From contig NZ_JAESIY010000003.1 of assembly GCF_016757215.1 (NCBI RefSeq), positions 434,001 to 498,000 on the forward strand: a stretch of DNA of 64,000 bases, read 5' to 3'. Shown piece by piece: positions 54,224 through 62,965 of the stretch; position 1 is the stretch's first letter, and every line of letters starts with the position of its first letter. The translations under genes and the position numbers were made by a program. Below the pieces are notes generated by a model. That model saw only the letters and a list, made by a program, of their open reading frames with translations, did not search any database and had not been told where the DNA came from. Source of the DNA: Fulvivirga sediminis. GTDB lineage: Bacteria; Bacteroidota; Bacteroidia; Cytophagales; Cyclobacteriaceae.

Positions 54224-55048
54224 ATGAAGAACACGCTGTTTTTCACAGGGTTGTTGTTTGCCTTTTTTTTAATGGTCTCATGTTCAGAAGATGATGAAAC
54301 CATTATAAAAGAAGTAGATAAGGTTATAAAAGAAGAGGTAATAGTTAATGGAAGTAAAGTAACACTTACTTTTAATAATGTAATTGGAACCGAAGATTTT
54401 GAGCTTAATCACAATTATACCGTTGGTGGTATAAATTATAACTTTAAGAGCCTCAGATACTGGGTGAGTAATGTCGGTTTTAAGAAGACCGATGGTTCAG
54501 TAGCCCAAATTCCCAATTCATACTATTTGATAGAAAATACAGAAGATGTAGCGGTGCAAGAAGGAGCCTATACCTATGAAGGTCAGAAAAGAGAAGATGT
54601 GACCATTTCTGATTTGAAAGTAGGTACTTATACTTCCGTAATCTTTTCTGTAGGTGTCGATCAGGAACATAATGATAATTTGAGTCTCAATGCAGGCGAA
54701 TTATCATCTATGGTAGGCATGACTAACGTATCCTGGATGTGGCATACTAGTTACATCTTCACTTCATTGAAAGGTACAGCAGAAAACGGAGATAGCAAGG
54801 ACATAGAAATAGAAACCGGTCTAAATGCTAACTATAGAACTATTGAACTCAAGCTGCCTCAGGCCATTGAAGTGATAAATGATAGTAGTTATCAGATCAA
54901 TATTAACGCTAATGTTCTTACTACGCTTAATAGCTTTGATCCTTGGGAAAACCCTGTAGTAGGAGCTTCACAACCCCAGCTTATGAAGGCAGTATCAGAT
55001 AATTTTGCTACTAGCTTTTTCTCCATAAGTGTGCCTGAAGAAGATTAA
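54224..55048 (+). CDS. mbnP: MbnP-family lipoprotein (first copy)
   Basis: 274 aa from the ATG at 54224, where the signal peptide begins; lipobox LMVSC. MbnP ('metallo-mystery pair') fold: VTLTFNNVIGTEDFEL, then YNFKSLRYWVSNVGF, YYLIEN, TYTSVIFSVGVDQEHN, and MTNVSWMWHTSYIFTSLKG near 185-203. In characterised MbnP a Trp in this WxW(x)nGY-type segment is oxidised to kynurenine by MbnH and the protein binds copper. A second MbnP and a di-haem peroxidase follow. Periplasmic-side or surface lipoprotein. Its Trp residues are conserved, so modification is plausible. Confidence 0.85.
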   Translation: MKNTLFFTGLLFAFFLMVSCSEDDETIIKEVDKVIKEEVIVNGSKVTLTFNNVIGTEDFELNHNYTVGGINYNFKSLRYWVSNVGFKKTDGSVAQIPNSYYLIENTEDVAVQEGAYTYEGQKREDVTISDLKVGTYTSVIFSVGVDQEHNDNLSLNAGELSSMVGMTNVSWMWHTSYIFTSLKGTAENGDSKDIEIETGLNANYRTIELKLPQAIEVINDSSYQININANVLTTLNSFDPWENPVVGASQPQLMKAVSDNFATSFFSISVPEED

Positions 55049-55128
55049 TTCATTATTTAAAACATCAACAATCGGGGCTACTTAGGATGCAATGCCTCTG
55101 TGGCCTCAATTTTAAATTAAAAAACAAA

Positions 55129-55920
55129 ATGAAATCATTTAAATTACTATATATCAGTGTTTTATCCTTATTTCTGTTCATTTCTTGTGGAGATGACGAT
55201 GAAGCCCAACTTGAAGGAGGACAAGCCATACTGGAATTTGATAACAGAGTAGGAATGTCCAACCTTCAACTTAATACCAGCGACTATCCTTATACTAACT
55301 CCCAGGGGCAAGCTTTTAACGTAAGTATGCTGAAGTATTACGTCAGCAACATTAAATTCAGTAGAGAAGACGGTACGGAATATACATTTCCTTTGAGCGA
55401 AGATGGTTCTGAAGGCTATTATTTAGTAAATGAGCAAGATAAATCAACTACCTTACTTGATTTAAATGGTATACCTGAAGGTAAATATACAGGTGTTACA
55501 TTTACAGTAGGCGTAGATGCTGATCGCATTCTTGAAGGAGCTCAAACAGGGGCATTAGATGTAACTAATGATATGTTTTGGAGTTGGAACGCCGGCTATA
55601 TTTTTATGAAGTTTGAAGGTCATTCTCCTGTGTCTACCGAAGATGGGGCAGTTTTAGAATATCATGTAGGAGGGTATAAAGCCGATCCAAAACAGCCGAA
55701 CCTGGCCGATAACGTCAAGCAGATCTCGCTTAACGGTGAATTCTCGATTAATGAAAATAAAAAGCCTCAAATACATATCATAGTAGATGTACTCCAATTC
55801 TTTGATAGTCCTAACGAAATTGATTTCAGCAGCAATGCCAGCAGACATACTCCTGCGGCTTCTATTGACGTGGCTGAAAATTATGTAAACGCATTTATCT
55901 TAGATCATATTCATGAATAG
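55129..55920 (+). CDS. mbnP: MbnP-family lipoprotein (second copy)
   Basis: 263 aa from the ATG at 55129; lipobox LFISC followed by GDDDE. Same fold as its neighbour: AILEFDNRVGMSNLQL, VSMLKYYVSNIKFS, YYLVNEQDKS, KYTGVTFTVGVDADR, and NDMFWSWNAGYIFMKFEGHSP near 145-165 with two candidate Trp; the GYxFxKxEG end is closer to the family consensus than in copy one. Its last codons overlap the start of the di-haem peroxidase gene by 8 nt (ATGAATAG), so the pair is translationally coupled, as expected for an MbnP/MbnH substrate-enzyme couple. Confidence 0.88.
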   Translation: MKSFKLLYISVLSLFLFISCGDDDEAQLEGGQAILEFDNRVGMSNLQLNTSDYPYTNSQGQAFNVSMLKYYVSNIKFSREDGTEYTFPLSEDGSEGYYLVNEQDKSTTLLDLNGIPEGKYTGVTFTVGVDADRILEGAQTGALDVTNDMFWSWNAGYIFMKFEGHSPVSTEDGAVLEYHVGGYKADPKQPNLADNVKQISLNGEFSINENKKPQIHIIVDVLQFFDSPNEIDFSSNASRHTPAASIDVAENYVNAFILDHIHE

Positions 55921-56947
55921 GGTTTTTATCTTACTGACAATCAGTATTTTATTTATTGTTGCCTGTGGTAATGATGATGATCAATCCACCAATTACTGGC
56001 AGGTAGATGTACCGGAATATTTTCCTGAAATGGTATATACCATTGAAAATAATCCCGTGACAAAAGAAGGTTTTGAGCTTGGTCGCATGTTGTTTTATGA
56101 GACCAGGCTCTCAAGCGATAATACGGTGTCATGCGCTAATTGTCACCAACCGTATCTGGCTTTCGCAGATCCTGTGCATGTGTTCAGCGTGGGGGTAAAT
56201 AACCAAAAAGGTACTCGGAATGCACCCCCTATATTCAACCTGGCTTTTCAGTCTCATTTCTTTTGGGATGGAGGTGTTAATCATGTCGATTTTATTCCTA
56301 TCAACCCTATTATGAATAAGTTAGAAATGAATGAAAGCATATCTAATGTAGTGAAAAAGGTAAATGAATTACCGGAATACCAGGATAAGTTTAAACAAGT
56401 ATTTGGAAAAGACAGTGTAAATGGTGAGGAGTTTTTACATGCTTTCTCGCAGTTTTTGGTGATGCTGGTATCAGATAATGCCTACTATGATCAATGGATG
56501 CAGGGTAAGTATGAGCTGAATGAGGCAGAGTTAAGAGGCATGAAGCTCTATGAGTCTAAATGTGCAGACTGTCATGGTACGGCACTGTTCACTGATGGTA
56601 GCTTTAGAAACAATGGCTTAGATGCTGAATTTAGCAAGGACTTAGGCCGGGCTATAATTACCGAATATGCAGGCGATGAAGGTAAATTCAAGGTGCCTAC
56701 GCTCCGTAATCTGGCTTACACAGCTCCCTACATGCACGATGGCCGATTTGAAACCCTAGAAGAGGTGCTAGACCACTATGACCATAGAGTAGTACAAAGT
56801 GCTACTTTAGATCCGCTGTTGGTGCAGGCTAATGGCGAGCTGGGTATTCCTATGACCGATCAGGAGAAAAGCGATATAATAGCCTTTCTGCATACTTTGA
56901 CCGATCGTGATTTTGTGAGTGATAGCCGCTTTTTTGATCCTAATTAA
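55913..56947 (+). CDS. mbnH: di-haem cytochrome c peroxidase, MbnH-like (first copy)
   Basis: 344 aa. Lipobox FIVAC at the N-terminus. Two haem c motifs: CANCHQP near 80 and CADCHGT near 220, with DGGVNHVDF and YMHDGRFETLEEVL as in the CcpA/MauG/MbnH family. In MbnH the two haems form a bis-Fe(IV) state that oxidises a Trp of MbnP; this is therefore the likely modifying enzyme for the coupled MbnP just upstream. It has 8-nt overlap with mbnP copy two and ends 15 nt before the barrel gene. A closely similar protein is encoded 1.4 kb downstream. Confidence 0.88.
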   Translation: MNRVFILLTISILFIVACGNDDDQSTNYWQVDVPEYFPEMVYTIENNPVTKEGFELGRMLFYETRLSSDNTVSCANCHQPYLAFADPVHVFSVGVNNQKGTRNAPPIFNLAFQSHFFWDGGVNHVDFIPINPIMNKLEMNESISNVVKKVNELPEYQDKFKQVFGKDSVNGEEFLHAFSQFLVMLVSDNAYYDQWMQGKYELNEAELRGMKLYESKCADCHGTALFTDGSFRNNGLDAEFSKDLGRAIITEYAGDEGKFKVPTLRNLAYTAPYMHDGRFETLEEVLDHYDHRVVQSATLDPLLVQANGELGIPMTDQEKSDIIAFLHTLTDRDFVSDSRFFDPN

Positions 56948-56962
56948 TAAAAATTGAAAATA

Positions 56963-57886
56963 ATGAAAAGATATATAATACTTATTCTATTTATAGCTTG
57001 GCTGCTGCCTAAAGATACTCATGCCTGTGATGTGTGTGGTTGTTCATTAGGTAGCAACTATATGGGTATACTACCTCAGTTTAATAAAAACTTTGTAGGG
57101 CTTAGGTGGAGCCAGGCGAGATTCTATGCGCATATGGATCACCATAGTGATTATCTGGGAGAGGAATACTCTCATGATACCTACAGCAAGGTAGAGCTTT
57201 TCGGTAGGTTTTATCTCTCTGATAGATGGCAGGTCTTCGCTTTTGTACCATATGGGTACAATGATATGAATGGTACCGAACAGGTGGTAAGTAATAACGG
57301 CCTTGGAGATATTAGTGTTATGGCTAACTACATGCTGGTAAATACGGGTGATGATGATGGTAAAACCTTTAAACATACATGGATGGTAGGAGGGGGAGTG
57401 AAGCTGCCTACGGGTGATAGTGATATGAAAGACCGTGGTGAGCTGGTTAATCCCAACTTTCAATTAGGTACTGGTAGTACAGATTTCATGGTGAACTCTA
57501 TATACACTATTCGCTACCAGAAAATAGGCCTTAATGCAGAGACAGGGTATAAAATCAACACCAGAAATAGTGATGACTATCTGTTTGGTAATCAATTTCA
57601 TGCGTCTGCTCAATTTTTCTATTGGCAAAATATCGGTGATTTCAGTTTTCTGCCAAATGTTGGAACCTATTTTGAATCCGCTGAAAGTCATGAAGAGGGG
57701 AAGATCAAGAATGAAAATACCGGAGGAAATGCTCTGTTATTATCTACAGGATTAGAAACTTACTATAAAAAATTTACTGTAGGCTTCAACTATAAGCACC
57801 CGCTATCTCAAGATTTTAATAGCGATGATATTGCTTCAATTGAAAGTAAATCCAGGATGATGGTTTCACTCACTTATAATTTTTAA
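56963..57886 (+). CDS. putative outer-membrane transporter with N-terminal CxxCxC
   Basis: 307 aa from the ATG at 56963 (an in-frame TTG lies 9 nt upstream). Signal peptide ends at THA; the mature N-terminus is CDVCGCSLGSNYMGI, a CxxCxC cluster that could bind copper or iron. The rest is a beta barrel with GLRWSQARFYAH, repeated strand pattern, and a final SLTYNF aromatic end. It resembles the MetA-pathway/phenol-degradation type transporter barrels. Lying between two MbnH genes it may carry the metal or its complex across the outer membrane. The Cys cluster is seen; metal binding is inference. Confidence 0.72.
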   Translation: MKRYIILILFIAWLLPKDTHACDVCGCSLGSNYMGILPQFNKNFVGLRWSQARFYAHMDHHSDYLGEEYSHDTYSKVELFGRFYLSDRWQVFAFVPYGYNDMNGTEQVVSNNGLGDISVMANYMLVNTGDDDGKTFKHTWMVGGGVKLPTGDSDMKDRGELVNPNFQLGTGSTDFMVNSIYTIRYQKIGLNAETGYKINTRNSDDYLFGNQFHASAQFFYWQNIGDFSFLPNVGTYFESAESHEEGKIKNENTGGNALLLSTGLETYYKKFTVGFNYKHPLSQDFNSDDIASIESKSRMMVSLTYNF

Positions 57887-57890
57887 GATT

Positions 57891-58334
57891 ATGAAAAATC
57901 TAATGACAATGGTAAGCACATTTATGCTTTTCATGGCTTGTAATCCAGATCAGGGAGGAGCGTATGAGAAACTGGTTGACGTTCATAATAAGGCTATTGA
58001 AGTGCATGACGAGTTAATGCTACAGATGGATAACATTTATAACTACCGTCAAAAAGTGCAAAAAGCGGTTGATTCTTTAGCTCAAAATGAGGGTGATCAT
58101 GACACTAGGCTATTAAAAGGCAGAGAAGTGATCCAACATCTTCAAAAAGCGGATGAAGAAATGATGAGTTGGATGAATCATCATACCATGGTGCCAGATT
58201 CTTTGGAATCGGCTGCAGATTCGGTAGTTATACGCGTGACTAAAGAACAGCAGAAGCAATATGAGGGTATACTAATGGTAGATTCTTTGATGAAATCCAG
58301 CATTGCGGAAGCTCAATCTTTTTTAGAAAACTAG
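57891..58334 (+). CDS. small helical lipoprotein
   Basis: 147 aa. Lipobox FMAC (Cys17). The mature protein is almost fully helical with repeated Met/His-containing segments (HDELMLQMDNIYNYRQ; MMSWMNHHTMVPDSL). Met and His are typical soft-metal ligands and the gene lies inside the MbnP/MbnH operon, 4 nt after the barrel gene and 10 nt before the next di-haem gene. It may be a periplasmic metal-binding accessory; no family function is known to me. Short intergenic distances show one transcript. Confidence 0.6.
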   Translation: MKNLMTMVSTFMLFMACNPDQGGAYEKLVDVHNKAIEVHDELMLQMDNIYNYRQKVQKAVDSLAQNEGDHDTRLLKGREVIQHLQKADEEMMSWMNHHTMVPDSLESAADSVVIRVTKEQQKQYEGILMVDSLMKSSIAEAQSFLEN

Positions 58335-58344
58335 GGGTTAACAT

Positions 58345-59379
58345 ATGACAATGTGCCTTAGATACAGCATAGTATTCATATTCGTTTCTTGTTTATGTGC
58401 TTGTGATAAAAGTAATGAAGATCCGTTGCCGAAAAACACAGATTTTGAGTTGAATATACCGGATTACTTTCCTGCTCCTGAACCTCTATTGTCCAATAAT
58501 GAAAAGATGACAAAAGAGATTGTAGCTCTAGGTAAAAAGTTATTCTATGATCCGATTTTATCGGGTGATAATACAATTTCTTGCGCTACATGTCACCAGC
58601 CCAATTTAGGCTTTTCAGATGGCTTATCTTTGTCTGATAGAGGAATTACGGGGGAGCAATTACCGCTTCACTCTCCAGCATTAATTAATTTGTCATGGAG
58701 TAAAGCTTTCTTTTGGGATGGAGGTGCTACTAATTTAGAGAGCCAGGCCATGGCGCCTATAACTAATAAAGATGAGATGGGGCAGGCGATACCTGAACTT
58801 ATGTCAGAGCTAAGTAATCATGATGAATATCCAGGATTGTTTAATGAGGCCTTTCCTGATGAAGAGATGGATATGACTACTATCGCTAAGGCGCTGGCGC
58901 ACTTCGAGCGAACTCTGATATCTGCGGGCAGTAAATATGACGATTATAGGAAGGGTAAGGCAAAACTGAGTGAGCTTGAGCTGTACGGAATGAAAGTAGT
59001 AGAGAGCAAATGCGGAGGTTGTCATCCAGCTCCTTTATTTACTGATAATGATTATCATAATAATGGTTTGGATGATACCTATAGTGAAGATAATGACGGT
59101 ATGGAGCAAGGCAGGTTGCGGATAACGTATATCTACGAAGATATGGGGAAATATAAAACACCAACCTTACGCAATATACTCAAATCAGCACCTTATATGC
59201 ATGATGGTCGGTTGGGTACGCTTGATGATGTACTTCATCACTATACTAATGGTGTTAAAAGATCACCTACTTTAGATCCTTTGATAGATACTGAAGGAAT
59301 CAGCCTCTCAGAGGTTCAAAAGCAAGCCATACTGGTTTTTTTAGAAACGCTTACAGACGAAGAGTTTTTAGAAATGTGA
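58345..59379 (+). CDS. mbnH: di-haem cytochrome c peroxidase, MbnH-like (second copy)
   Basis: 344 aa. N-terminal lipobox CLCAC. Haem motifs CATCHQPNLGF near 82 and CGGCHPAPLFTD near 222; DGGATNLESQAM and YMHDGRLGTLDDVLHHY are shared with copy one, though the two proteins are clearly diverged. It is the last gene of the operon and is followed by a strong bidirectional terminator. Two MbnP and two MbnH suggest each peroxidase may serve its own MbnP, or that one acts as a classical H2O2 peroxidase. Which is which cannot be told from sequence. Confidence 0.85.
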   Translation: MTMCLRYSIVFIFVSCLCACDKSNEDPLPKNTDFELNIPDYFPAPEPLLSNNEKMTKEIVALGKKLFYDPILSGDNTISCATCHQPNLGFSDGLSLSDRGITGEQLPLHSPALINLSWSKAFFWDGGATNLESQAMAPITNKDEMGQAIPELMSELSNHDEYPGLFNEAFPDEEMDMTTIAKALAHFERTLISAGSKYDDYRKGKAKLSELELYGMKVVESKCGGCHPAPLFTDNDYHNNGLDDTYSEDNDGMEQGRLRITYIYEDMGKYKTPTLRNILKSAPYMHDGRLGTLDDVLHHYTNGVKRSPTLDPLIDTEGISLSEVQKQAILVFLETLTDEEFLEM

Positions 59380-59388
59380 TAATGAAAA

Positions 59389-59444
59389 GGTTGTCTCAAA
59401 AGAAAGTTTTAAGTCAGTAACGATTTTTGAGACAACCTTTTTTT
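59389..59444. terminator. bidirectional intrinsic terminator
   Basis: GGTTGTCTCAAAA (59389-59401) pairs with TTTTGAGACAACC (59425-59437), 13 bp, with flanking A- and T-runs, between convergent genes. Confidence 0.88.
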
Positions 59445-59446
59445 GC

Positions 59447-60100
59447 TTAATAAGCAGCTGTAAATCTCTTTTTAACAAATTTATTTTGCTCAAGCTCATC
59501 TACTAAAGCTACTGCTACATCTTCGGCAGAAAGAATACTTCTACCTTCTTCATTTAATACTGGGTTTTCTAGTCCAGTTCTGTAACTTCCTTTTCTTTCA
59601 CCAGAAGTTCCTTGGTGCATTTCAATGGCAGGGCTAAAGAAAGTCCAGTCTAATACGGTGTTCTTTTTTATGTCTTCTAAATAATCTCTTGCAGCTGTTG
59701 CTCCAGGTTTAATGTTAGCCGGAAATTCAGGGGTATCCACCAATTGCACATTGTCTTGATTGTATAAGCTCCCGGCACCACCAATAACGATGTATCTTGA
59801 TATTCCAGATTTCTCTATTGCTTTTTCTATATTTCTAGCCCCTTTAAGGTAATCATCATAAATGTTAGGGTTAGTCCAGCCTGGGTTAAACGCACTAATG
59901 ACGGCATCACTACCTTCAAGCACTTTGGCAAGTGCATCTATGTCATTTACGTCTACACTAGTAGCCGTTACTTTTTCGCTGGTTTCTACTTTCTCTACAT
60001 TTCTGGCAATAGCCTGTACTTCATATCCTCTGTCTGCCAGCTCTTTTACTACTTTAGGGCCTACAAATCCGGTGGCTCCAATTACTGTTACTTTACTCAT
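59447..60100 (-). CDS. NAD(P)-binding NmrA/YwnB-like reductase
   Basis: 217 aa from the ATG at 60100, preferred over one at 60166 which would run into the operator and overlap the next gene. Rossmann nucleotide-binding VIGATGFVGPKVV at 5-17, second strand EVQAIARN, then DAVISAFNPGW and YIVIGGAGSLYNQ, as in the SDR/NmrA-type YwnB proteins. It has no Tyr-x3-Lys pair of classical SDRs visible, so it may be a sensor-like or atypical reductase. It forms a unit with the Rrf2 regulator, mirroring ywnA-ywnB of Bacillus. Preceded by a 19-bp operator copy. Confidence 0.82.
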   Translation of the reverse strand: MSKVTVIGATGFVGPKVVKELADRGYEVQAIARNVEKVETSEKVTATSVDVNDIDALAKVLEGSDAVISAFNPGWTNPNIYDDYLKGARNIEKAIEKSGISRYIVIGGAGSLYNQDNVQLVDTPEFPANIKPGATAARDYLEDIKKNTVLDWTFFSPAIEMHQGTSGERKGSYRTGLENPVLNEEGRSILSAEDVAVALVDELEQNKFVKKRFTAAY

Positions 60101-60123
60101 ATCTATTTGTTTTAAGTTTATTA

Positions 60124-60142
60124 TGTAATATAAATTGTTACA
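60124..60142. promoter_or_regulatory. Rrf2 operator copy upstream of the reductase
   Basis: TGTAATATAAATTGTTACA, with TGTAA/TTACA ends. It differs at one position from the reverse complement of the site at 60599-60617 in front of the regulator gene. Two copies of a 19-bp palindrome at both members of a regulator/target pair strongly suggest the regulator's binding site. Confidence 0.7.
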
Positions 60143-60158
60143 ATTTGGGTGAAAAAAA

Positions 60159-60569
60159 TTAGCCAAAGTTTTCAGCGAATTCGGATAATTTCTTCTTACT
60201 CAAAAATTGTATTACTAAATCATTTGTTTCGGTAAATAAGTTATTCAAATTGTTATTAATCTCTTTACCTACAAAGCATTTAGGGTTAGGATGGTTGTTT
60301 TTTTTGCCTAATACATCTGAATTATTGATTGCCTGAAAGATTTCAGAAATGTATATCTCATCCATTTTTTTTGAAATTCTAGATCCACCTTCCTTACCTT
60401 TTTTACTTTCCACCAAACCTGCCTCTCTAAGCACACTCAGCTCTTTTCTTACTATCACAGCATTAATGTTAATGCTGCCTGCTAAAAAATCAGAGCTCAC
60501 CCAAGCTCCGGGCATTTTTGCCAGGAGGGTCATGATATGAATAGCCGTTGCAAATCTCGTGTTGTTCAT
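60159..60569 (-). CDS. Rrf2-family transcriptional regulator (YwnA-like)
   Basis: 136 aa. Rrf2 winged helix: RFATAIHIMTLLAKMPG, then VSSDFLAGSININAVIVRKELSVLREAGLVESKKGKEGGSRI, which is the recognition helix and wing. It carries one Cys (NPKCFVG) and lacks the three-Cys cluster of iron-sulfur Rrf2 proteins such as IscR, so it is of the YwnA/CymR-like type with a non-cluster or single-thiol sensor. It is transcribed ahead of the YwnB-like reductase and probably represses both through the paired operator. Possible signals are thiols or electrophiles. Confidence 0.85.
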   Translation of the reverse strand: MNNTRFATAIHIMTLLAKMPGAWVSSDFLAGSININAVIVRKELSVLREAGLVESKKGKEGGSRISKKMDEIYISEIFQAINNSDVLGKKNNHPNPKCFVGKEINNNLNNLFTETNDLVIQFLSKKKLSEFAENFG

Positions 60570-60577
60570 TCGTGATA

Positions 60578-60607
60578 CAAATATAGCGAAATTTTATATG
60601 TAACAAA
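60578..60607 (-). promoter_or_regulatory. promoter of the Rrf2 gene
   Basis: On the minus strand TTTG (60607-60604), 18-nt spacer, TATATTTG (60585-60578). The -33 box lies inside the operator at 60599-60617, as expected for autorepression. Confidence 0.55.
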
Positions 60608-60617
60608 TTATATTACA
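60599..60617. promoter_or_regulatory. Rrf2 operator copy upstream of the regulator gene
   Basis: TGTAACAAATTATATTACA, the reverse complement of the copy at 60124-60142 except for one base, overlapping the -33 box of the regulator's own promoter. Confidence 0.7.
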
Positions 60618-60763
60618 ATTAAAATGATGTTCAGGTGTATTCTGTTATTTTTCAATAGTTGATAATGTTCAAGGAGAGGTTCTGCTTCTAACCAAGTACT
60701 TTTTTGATATTTTTTGTATTACTTAGAGGACTCTGTTAAAAAATATTTATTAAACCTCAAAAA

Positions 60764-62698
60764 ATGCTCAAATACGTTACTCTGTCAATCATCTCTTTAA
60801 TTCTTAGCTCTGTCACCTATGCACAAAATGCCTCCGTTTCAAGTCCGGATGGCAAGCTTAAAGTAGACATTTATATAAAGGAAGGGACTTTGTTTTATGA
60901 AGTTTATTATGCTGGTAATCAGGTGCTGGAGCAATCGCGCCTGGGCCTGGAGACTAATCTGGTTGATTATGCCAACGGCCTTATCTGGCAAGGATCAGAA
61001 GAGAAGTCTTTAGATTTTACTTATACGCAAGAGAAGATAAAGCAATCAGAAGTGCACTATCAAGGAAGTGAGCTGGTCTGCACTTTGAATAACAAAGATA
61101 AAAAGCCAATAAAGGTCATCTTTAAAGTGAGTAATAATGATATAGCGCTGCGCTATTACATTCCTGCGGCTGGTGATCCTGTGGCCTTGGTGGTAGAGAA
61201 GGAATTAACTGCTTTTAACTTTCCTCAGGCAGCAAAGGGCTTTTTAAGTCCGCAGTCTAAACCTATGGTAGGCTGGCAAAGAACTAAACCCAGTTATGAA
61301 GAAAATTATGCTATTGGTCAGAAAATAGAAGCTCAATCTGAGTTTGGTAATGGCTATGTTTTTCCAGGCTTATTTGAAGTAGATAACCATTGGGTGCTGC
61401 TTTCGGAGACAGGGGTAAGAAGCCTTTATTGTGCCTCACACCTCAGTGACCCTACTGAAGATGGTGTTTACCAGATAGCCTTTCCTGATCCAGGAGAGAA
61501 TAACGGTTTTGGAGGCAGTGGCGCGGCTATTGGCTTGCCAGCACAAACGCCCTGGAGAACTATTACAGTAGGCAATTCGCTTAAGCCAATAGTAGAAACT
61601 ACCATTGCTTATGATGTGGTGGAGCCGCTATACGAAGCTTCTAAGAATTATGAATACGGCAGAGGAACCTGGAGCTGGATCATGTGGCAGGATAACAGTA
61701 TTAACTTTGAAGATCAAAAGAAATACATTGACCTGGCAGCAGCCATGACTTATGAGTATGTGCTAATTGACAATTGGTGGGATAAAATGGGAAATGATAA
61801 AATGGAAGAATTGATCCAGTATGCTGCCAGTAAGGGAGTAGGGGTGTTTCTATGGTATAACTCTAATGGCGCCACCAGTGATGCCCCGCAGAGCCCTAAA
61901 AAACGGATGAATACCTCCATAGAGCGAAAAAGGGAAATGAAATGGCTGAAAGAAAATGGTGTAAAAGGCATTAAAGTTGACTTTTTTGGTGGAGATAAGC
62001 AGGAGACCATGAGGCTTTATGAAGATATTCTTTCTGATGCTAATGATTACGGGCTGATGGTGGTTTTTCATGGAGCGACTTTGCCTAGAGGCTGGGCAAG
62101 AATGTACCCTAACTATGTGGGTAGTGAGGCAGTTTTAGCCTCCGAAAACCTGATGTTCAGTCAGGACTTTAATGATCAGGAAGCGGTAAATGCTACCCTG
62201 CATCCTTTTATAAGAAATGCTGTGGCCTGTATGGAGTATGGTGGTGTAGTGCTTAATAAGCGGTATAACCGAACCAATGACGGGGGGAATATTCGAAGGA
62301 CCACAGATGCTTTTCAGCTGGCTACTGGTATATTATTCCAGAATCCGGTTCAGTTTTTTGCTTTAGCTCCTAATAACTTGGAAGACGCTCCTGAGTTCGC
62401 TATTGACTTTATGAAGCAGATACCTACCAGCTGGGAAGAGACACAATTTTTAGAAGGCTACCCAGGTAAATATGTTCTCTTAGCCAGAAGAAGTGGTGAT
62501 AAATGGTACGTGGCCGGAGTTAATGGTCAGAAAGAAGCCGTTACTGTTACCGTAAACTTACCCATGCTAGCCGGCAAAGAATTAGCCATGTATGGAGATA
62601 AGAAAGGGGAGAGCTTTAAAAAAGCTATAAAAGTAAATAAGAAAGGACAAGTGAAACTTACCATAGAACCACAAGGAGGAGTGGTTTTAGTAGAGTAG
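60764..62698 (+). CDS. GH97 glycoside hydrolase (alpha-glucosidase/alpha-galactosidase type)
   Basis: 644 aa. Signal peptide (1-20, ending TYAQ), N-terminal beta-super-sandwich (about 22-275, SSPDGKLKVDI), then a TIM barrel (about 280-545) with YVLIDNWWDKMG and NGVKGIKVDFFGGDKQ containing Asp406, and a C-terminal beta domain. Retaining GH97 enzymes (alpha-galactosidase BT1871) use an Asp in the KVDF strand as nucleophile, whereas the inverting SusB subgroup uses Glu bases; the Asp here, with Glu454 in VGSEAVLAS, favours the retaining alpha-galactosidase-like group. This is inference. Periplasmic or surface exo-hydrolase; no SusCD partner nearby. Confidence 0.85.
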   Translation: MLKYVTLSIISLILSSVTYAQNASVSSPDGKLKVDIYIKEGTLFYEVYYAGNQVLEQSRLGLETNLVDYANGLIWQGSEEKSLDFTYTQEKIKQSEVHYQGSELVCTLNNKDKKPIKVIFKVSNNDIALRYYIPAAGDPVALVVEKELTAFNFPQAAKGFLSPQSKPMVGWQRTKPSYEENYAIGQKIEAQSEFGNGYVFPGLFEVDNHWVLLSETGVRSLYCASHLSDPTEDGVYQIAFPDPGENNGFGGSGAAIGLPAQTPWRTITVGNSLKPIVETTIAYDVVEPLYEASKNYEYGRGTWSWIMWQDNSINFEDQKKYIDLAAAMTYEYVLIDNWWDKMGNDKMEELIQYAASKGVGVFLWYNSNGATSDAPQSPKKRMNTSIERKREMKWLKENGVKGIKVDFFGGDKQETMRLYEDILSDANDYGLMVVFHGATLPRGWARMYPNYVGSEAVLASENLMFSQDFNDQEAVNATLHPFIRNAVACMEYGGVVLNKRYNRTNDGGNIRRTTDAFQLATGILFQNPVQFFALAPNNLEDAPEFAIDFMKQIPTSWEETQFLEGYPGKYVLLARRSGDKWYVAGVNGQKEAVTVTVNLPMLAGKELAMYGDKKGESFKKAIKVNKKGQVKLTIEPQGGVVLVE

Positions 62699-62719
62699 CA
62701 TTTTAACTAAATAATAGCA

Positions 62720-62763
62720 GACAGTGGTGTTGCTGTAGAATTTACAGTGAGGCTACTGTCTTT
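62720..62763 (+). terminator. possible weak terminator after GH97
   Basis: GACAGT (62720-62725) pairs with ACTGTC (62755-62760) with an inner CTGTA/TACAG stem, followed by TTTA. The T-run is short, so termination is uncertain. Confidence 0.35.
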
Positions 62764-62836
62764 ATTATGTCTCCACTTTGAGCTAGATCGAAAGAAGGCG
62801 ATATTTCACGTAATAGAATTGAAACAGAATATGGGG

Positions 62837-62852
62837 CGTAGCGGATGCTATG
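62837..62852. repeat. REP-like hairpin (decayed copy)
   Basis: CGTAGCGGATGCTATG, an imperfect palindrome; a perfect version lies at 63811-63826. Confidence 0.5.
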
Positions 62853-62965
62853 GCCAGGGCTTGAATAGAAAGGTGTATACGAAAATGACTTCCAGAACAC
62901 TGAAATAACAGAAGTGATTAATAATTATAAAAAATCGAATAAACCAACAAATAGACGTCCTCGTT

